This document shows, piece by piece, positions 61,475-64,000 of a stretch of 64,000 nt of DNA. The notes below the pieces were generated by a model. The model worked only from the letters and a program-made list of their open reading frames with translations. It made no database searches and had not been told where the DNA came from. The stretch's first letter is position 1. Every line of letters starts with the position of its first letter. The position numbers were made by a program, and so were the translations under genes. This DNA is from BQWY01 sp046351095 (GTDB lineage: Bacteria > Nitrospirota > Nitrospiria > Nitrospirales > Nitrospiraceae): positions 3,095,634 to 3,159,633 of the forward strand of contig JAXLZC010000001.1 of the NCBI GenBank assembly GCA_046351095.1, in the 5' to 3' direction.

Positions 61475-63255
61475 GCCGCGCGTGTGGAACTGGTGTGCGA
61501 ATCGGTGGCGCCGGTGTCGCCTCCATCCCGTGCTGCAGCGCAGTCCTCGTCGGGCTGTGTGTCGTGGCGACCAGTGCGTTCGCAGCCACGTCGTCTGTCT
61601 CGCTATATCCCGAGGCCGCGTCTGTGGTGGACTCGCTGCACCGTCTGCCGCTGGGCGAGAACCTGCCGAAGACCATCGAAGAAATCGAGGTGACGCTCGT
61701 CGAGGGCCGCGAGCCGTTGGTCGAATTACGAAGCGAGCGCCCGCGTCCGGTTGCGGCGCGTCGTCCTCCGCCGCTCGATGCGTCGGGTCGTGGCCCCACA
61801 TTGTTGGATGCGGCGCACGACGTGCGGAGCGAGGGCGGCTGCGCGTTGCGTCCTCCGGCAGCGCCGCGCGACGGGCGGCTGGCGATACAGACGATCTGGC
61901 GCGGCGACGACCGGTGCCGTCTGGGGTTTGCGACGGCCGATCGCGACAAGGTGCTCGATCTGCTCGGCGTGGGCTCCTTGCGCATCGACACCCATCAGGC
62001 GGAAGTCGTGGCGGTGTCGCTGACGGATCGATTCGGTCGACAAGCGACCATCGAGCCGCTGACCGAGACGGATGTGCAGATGGGCGCGCTGGCTGGGCAG
62101 CCGAACAAGCCCGATCAGTCATTCGGTGCGACGCGTCTGAGTCCATCAACGGCGGACCGTGTGACGGCCGTTCGAATCGAAGAGGCGGCCGGCGTCGTGG
62201 ACCTCCGCGAGATCGTGGCGATGTCGCTCGTGCTGTCACTCGAAGGCGAGTCCGCGACGGTCGGGCCGATCGTCGCGCGACCGAGAGTGGCGCCGACGGT
62301 AGCTGCGCAATCTGCGCCCGCCGTGGGCTTTTGGGCCTGGGAGTATCGCGAGGCCATCGCCGATCCAAGCAAGGTGCTGGAAACCTGTCGGCAGACCGGA
62401 TGTCGGCGCTTGGTTGTGCAGATGCCGGCTCTGAGCGACGGCGACGACGTCTGGGAGGGGTACGCGGCGTTGCTGCGCACCATCGACCAGGCGGGCATCG
62501 AGGCCTTTGCGTTGGACGGCGCGCCCGAATTGATCCGCGATCCGACGCCGTTGCTCGACGGCATCCGTCGGCTTCAAGCGTTCTTGGGCGACCGGCCGCT
62601 TACGGGCCTGCAACTCGATATCGAACCGTATCTATTGAAGGATTTCAGCCGATCGACCGATGGATACAGACAGTACCTGGCCACGATTCGGCAGGTGCGC
62701 GACCTGCTGCGTCCGGACACGCGCCTCTCTATGGTGATGCCCTTTTGGTTCAGCGCGGTGCGCGAGGGCGGGCGGCCGGTGGCGTTTGTCGTGTTGGACA
62801 TGGTCGATGACGTGGCGATCATGAGTTATCGCACGGATGTGGACGAACTCCGTGGGATTGCCGAGGACATCGTCCGGTACGGCGAGTTGACGGGGAAGCC
62901 TGTCTGGTTGGCGGTCGAGACACGCGAACTGCCGATCGAGCGGCATGTCACTTGGCAACGGACGGACCAGCGCCGGTTGGCGAATGCCTACGTGGATCGT
63001 GCCGGCGGCACGCTGACGGTCGGCGTGCCGCCGACGGACTCGACGGGCGATTGGTACCGGTTGATCCATCAGTACGCGATCCGTTCCGAGCGGTTGAGTT
63101 ACAGCAAACAGACACGAACGGATGTGCGGGACGCGCTGACGGCGCTGGCGCGGCGGATGCCGTATCGCAGTTTGGCCGGCGTGTTGATTCACGATGTGAC
63201 CGGATATCGCGGGCTGCCTACGGGCAGCGGCAGCGCGGTACGAGCAGGAGAGTAA
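61471..63255 (+). CDS. Exported TIM-barrel hydrolase-like protein of the polysaccharide locus
   Basis: The 594-residue protein has a signal peptide (CCSAVLVGLCVVATSAFAAT). An N-terminal ~270-residue region has no recognised domain. A C-terminal region resembles a glycosidase TIM barrel: VGFWAWEYREAIAD, CRRLVVQMPALSDGDD, GIEAFALDGAPEL and GLQLDIEPYLLKDF, whose D-x-E resembles GH18-type active sites; then SMVMPFWFSA and VAIMSYRTDVDE. It may trim or modify the polymer made by the preceding synthase, as PgaB does for PNAG, but no deacetylase motif is visible. ATG 61471 overlaps the synthase stop. The family assignment is tentative. Confidence 0.75.
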   Translation: MSRACGTGVRIGGAGVASIPCCSAVLVGLCVVATSAFAATSSVSLYPEAASVVDSLHRLPLGENLPKTIEEIEVTLVEGREPLVELRSERPRPVAARRPPPLDASGRGPTLLDAAHDVRSEGGCALRPPAAPRDGRLAIQTIWRGDDRCRLGFATADRDKVLDLLGVGSLRIDTHQAEVVAVSLTDRFGRQATIEPLTETDVQMGALAGQPNKPDQSFGATRLSPSTADRVTAVRIEEAAGVVDLREIVAMSLVLSLEGESATVGPIVARPRVAPTVAAQSAPAVGFWAWEYREAIADPSKVLETCRQTGCRRLVVQMPALSDGDDVWEGYAALLRTIDQAGIEAFALDGAPELIRDPTPLLDGIRRLQAFLGDRPLTGLQLDIEPYLLKDFSRSTDGYRQYLATIRQVRDLLRPDTRLSMVMPFWFSAVREGGRPVAFVVLDMVDDVAIMSYRTDVDELRGIAEDIVRYGELTGKPVWLAVETRELPIERHVTWQRTDQRRLANAYVDRAGGTLTVGVPPTDSTGDWYRLIHQYAIRSERLSYSKQTRTDVRDALTALARRMPYRSLAGVLIHDVTGYRGLPTGSGSAVRAGE

Positions 63256-63271
63256 CGGGAGAGTCATCGGC

Positions 63272-64000
63272 ATGAAGCATCGGGGACATCGACAGCACGG
63301 TTGGTCGACGCGACGAGTGCAGGGTGTGTGTGCGGCACTGGTACTGCCGCTGGCGCTCGGCGCCGGTATCGGGGTTGCGGCTCCATCGGTCGTCCACGCA
63401 CAGGGGGCGCAGGCGACCGTCGGCGAACTCGTCGAACAGGCGCAGCAGTTGGAAGCGAAGAAGCAGTTCGAGGCGGCGGCCGCTCGGTACGAAGCGGCGT
63501 TGAAACGCCGTCCCGACGACGACGAATTACGCGGCCACGTCGCGCGTCTTCGTTCATGGACCGGGCAACTCGACACGGCCGTGGCGCTGTATCGCGACAT
63601 GCTGACACGGACGCCGGCCGACATCGATCTCCGAATTGCGTTGGCGCGTGTGCTCTCGTGGCAGAAACAGTTTCAGGAGTCCGAAACGCTGTTTCGCGAT
63701 GTGCGCGCCGAAGCGCCCGCTAATCTCGACGCGGCGCAAGGGCTGGCCGATACGCTGACCTGGTCGGGACGACCGGCGGAGGCGCTGCCTTTGTACGAGC
63801 AGGTCCATCGCGAGACGCACGACGCCGAACTCGGCCAGCGCATCGCTTCGATCAAGAGTGAGTTGGACGCCGAGGCGAAGGCTGCGGCACAGGCGGCTGC
63901 GCAAGCCGCGGAGCAAGAACGGGCGGAGGCGTCGCAACGCGCGGCAGCCGACCAATTGGACAAGCAAGTCGTCGCGGCTCGCGAGCTTTCGTGGAAGCAA
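63272..64000 (+). CDS. TPR protein of the polysaccharide locus (3' partial)
   Basis: The frame from ATG 63272 (GGGAGAG upstream) is open to the window end; 243 codons are visible. It has a signal-like N-terminus (CAALVLPLALGAGIGVAAPS then VVHAQ) and tetratricopeptide repeats (LEAKKQFEAAAARYEAALKR, GQLDTAVALYRDMLTRTPAD, KQFQESETLFRDVRAEAPAN, GRPAEALPLYEQVHRE), then an Ala/Glu/Gln-rich helical stretch. Proteins with exported TPRs after a synthase and hydrolase (PgaA, BcsC type) usually end in an outer-membrane beta barrel for export; whether this one does lies outside the window. Confidence 0.82.
   Translation, partial: MKHRGHRQHGWSTRRVQGVCAALVLPLALGAGIGVAAPSVVHAQGAQATVGELVEQAQQLEAKKQFEAAAARYEAALKRRPDDDELRGHVARLRSWTGQLDTAVALYRDMLTRTPADIDLRIALARVLSWQKQFQESETLFRDVRAEAPANLDAAQGLADTLTWSGRPAEALPLYEQVHRETHDAELGQRIASIKSELDAEAKAAAQAAAQAAEQERAEASQRAAADQLDKQVVAARELSWKQ

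Noticed and set aside
61482..62810. 442-residue plus-strand frame inside the hydrolase-like gene
   Set aside because: It is Arg/Gly-rich and in the wrong frame relative to a gene with signal peptide, coupled start and barrel motifs.
1..64000. tRNA, rRNA, CRISPR arrays, insertion sequences, prophage
   Set aside because: None recognised: no direct-repeat array, transposase or integrase motif, or structural RNA signature was seen. Short RNAs cannot be ruled out without a covariance-model search.

Overview
The window is a GC-rich, gene-dense bacterial chromosome segment. Almost every gene lies on the + strand; the two exceptions are a PilZ protein and a small cytochrome c. Gene content points to a motile, Gram-negative chemolithotroph: P and L rings (FlgI, FlgH), a Tat translocase, molybdenum-cofactor genes beside a multihaem cytochrome c, and an Mrp-type ATPase with an N-terminal cysteine cluster. 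My best guess is Nitrospirota, probably near Nitrospira. This is an inference from gene content; there is no rRNA gene to confirm it.

Positions 1-17245 carry the flagellar export, regulatory, rod, ring and hook-junction genes: flhA (5' end outside the window), flhF, flhG, fliA, flgF, flgG, flgA, flgH, flgI, flgJ, flgM, flgN, flgK, flgL, csrA, fliW and an HD-GYP protein. Positions 17443-31673 hold a roughly 14 kb block of sugar-transfer genes inside the flagellar locus: two CgeB-like glycosyltransferases (one fused between two methyltransferase domains), an SDR epimerase, a DegT/DnrJ aminotransferase, a 1518-residue multi-domain glycosyltransferase and two GT9 proteins. The flagellin gene follows, then flaG, fliD, fliS, a FliT-like gene, a PilZ protein, a small HTH protein and motA-motB. 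I read the block as a flagellin (or filament) glycosylation island, and it is the best candidate for an undescribed system here.

The locus appears wired as a sigma-54/sigma-28 cascade. Three GG-N10-GC sites lie upstream of flgF, of the glycosylation block and of a small unknown gene before flagellin. Four sites matching TCAAG/TAAG-N14-16-nCCGATA precede flgM, csrA, flagellin and the HTH-motAB unit. CsrA/FliW and FlgM/FliA add post-transcriptional and anti-sigma control.

Positions 38674-45297 encode signalling proteins: a soluble kinase with about seven PAS domains and a GAF domain, an NtrC-type regulator and a LuxR-type regulator. Positions 45640-53317 hold housekeeping and envelope genes: HtrA protease, TatC, Mrp/ApbC, MoeA, MobB, a hexahaem cytochrome c and an ABC-2 transporter pair. 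Positions 53361-56627 are a mixed stretch: PilZ, a Tat-exported binding protein, a 2OG-Fe(II) oxygenase and a monohaem cytochrome c.

From 56832 to the window edge lies a tightly overlapping putative exopolysaccharide locus: a multi-receiver GGDEF protein, a HEAT-repeat membrane protein, a processive GT2 synthase, an exported TIM-barrel hydrolase-like protein and a TPR protein cut by the window end. No tRNA, rRNA, CRISPR array, insertion sequence or phage gene was recognised.
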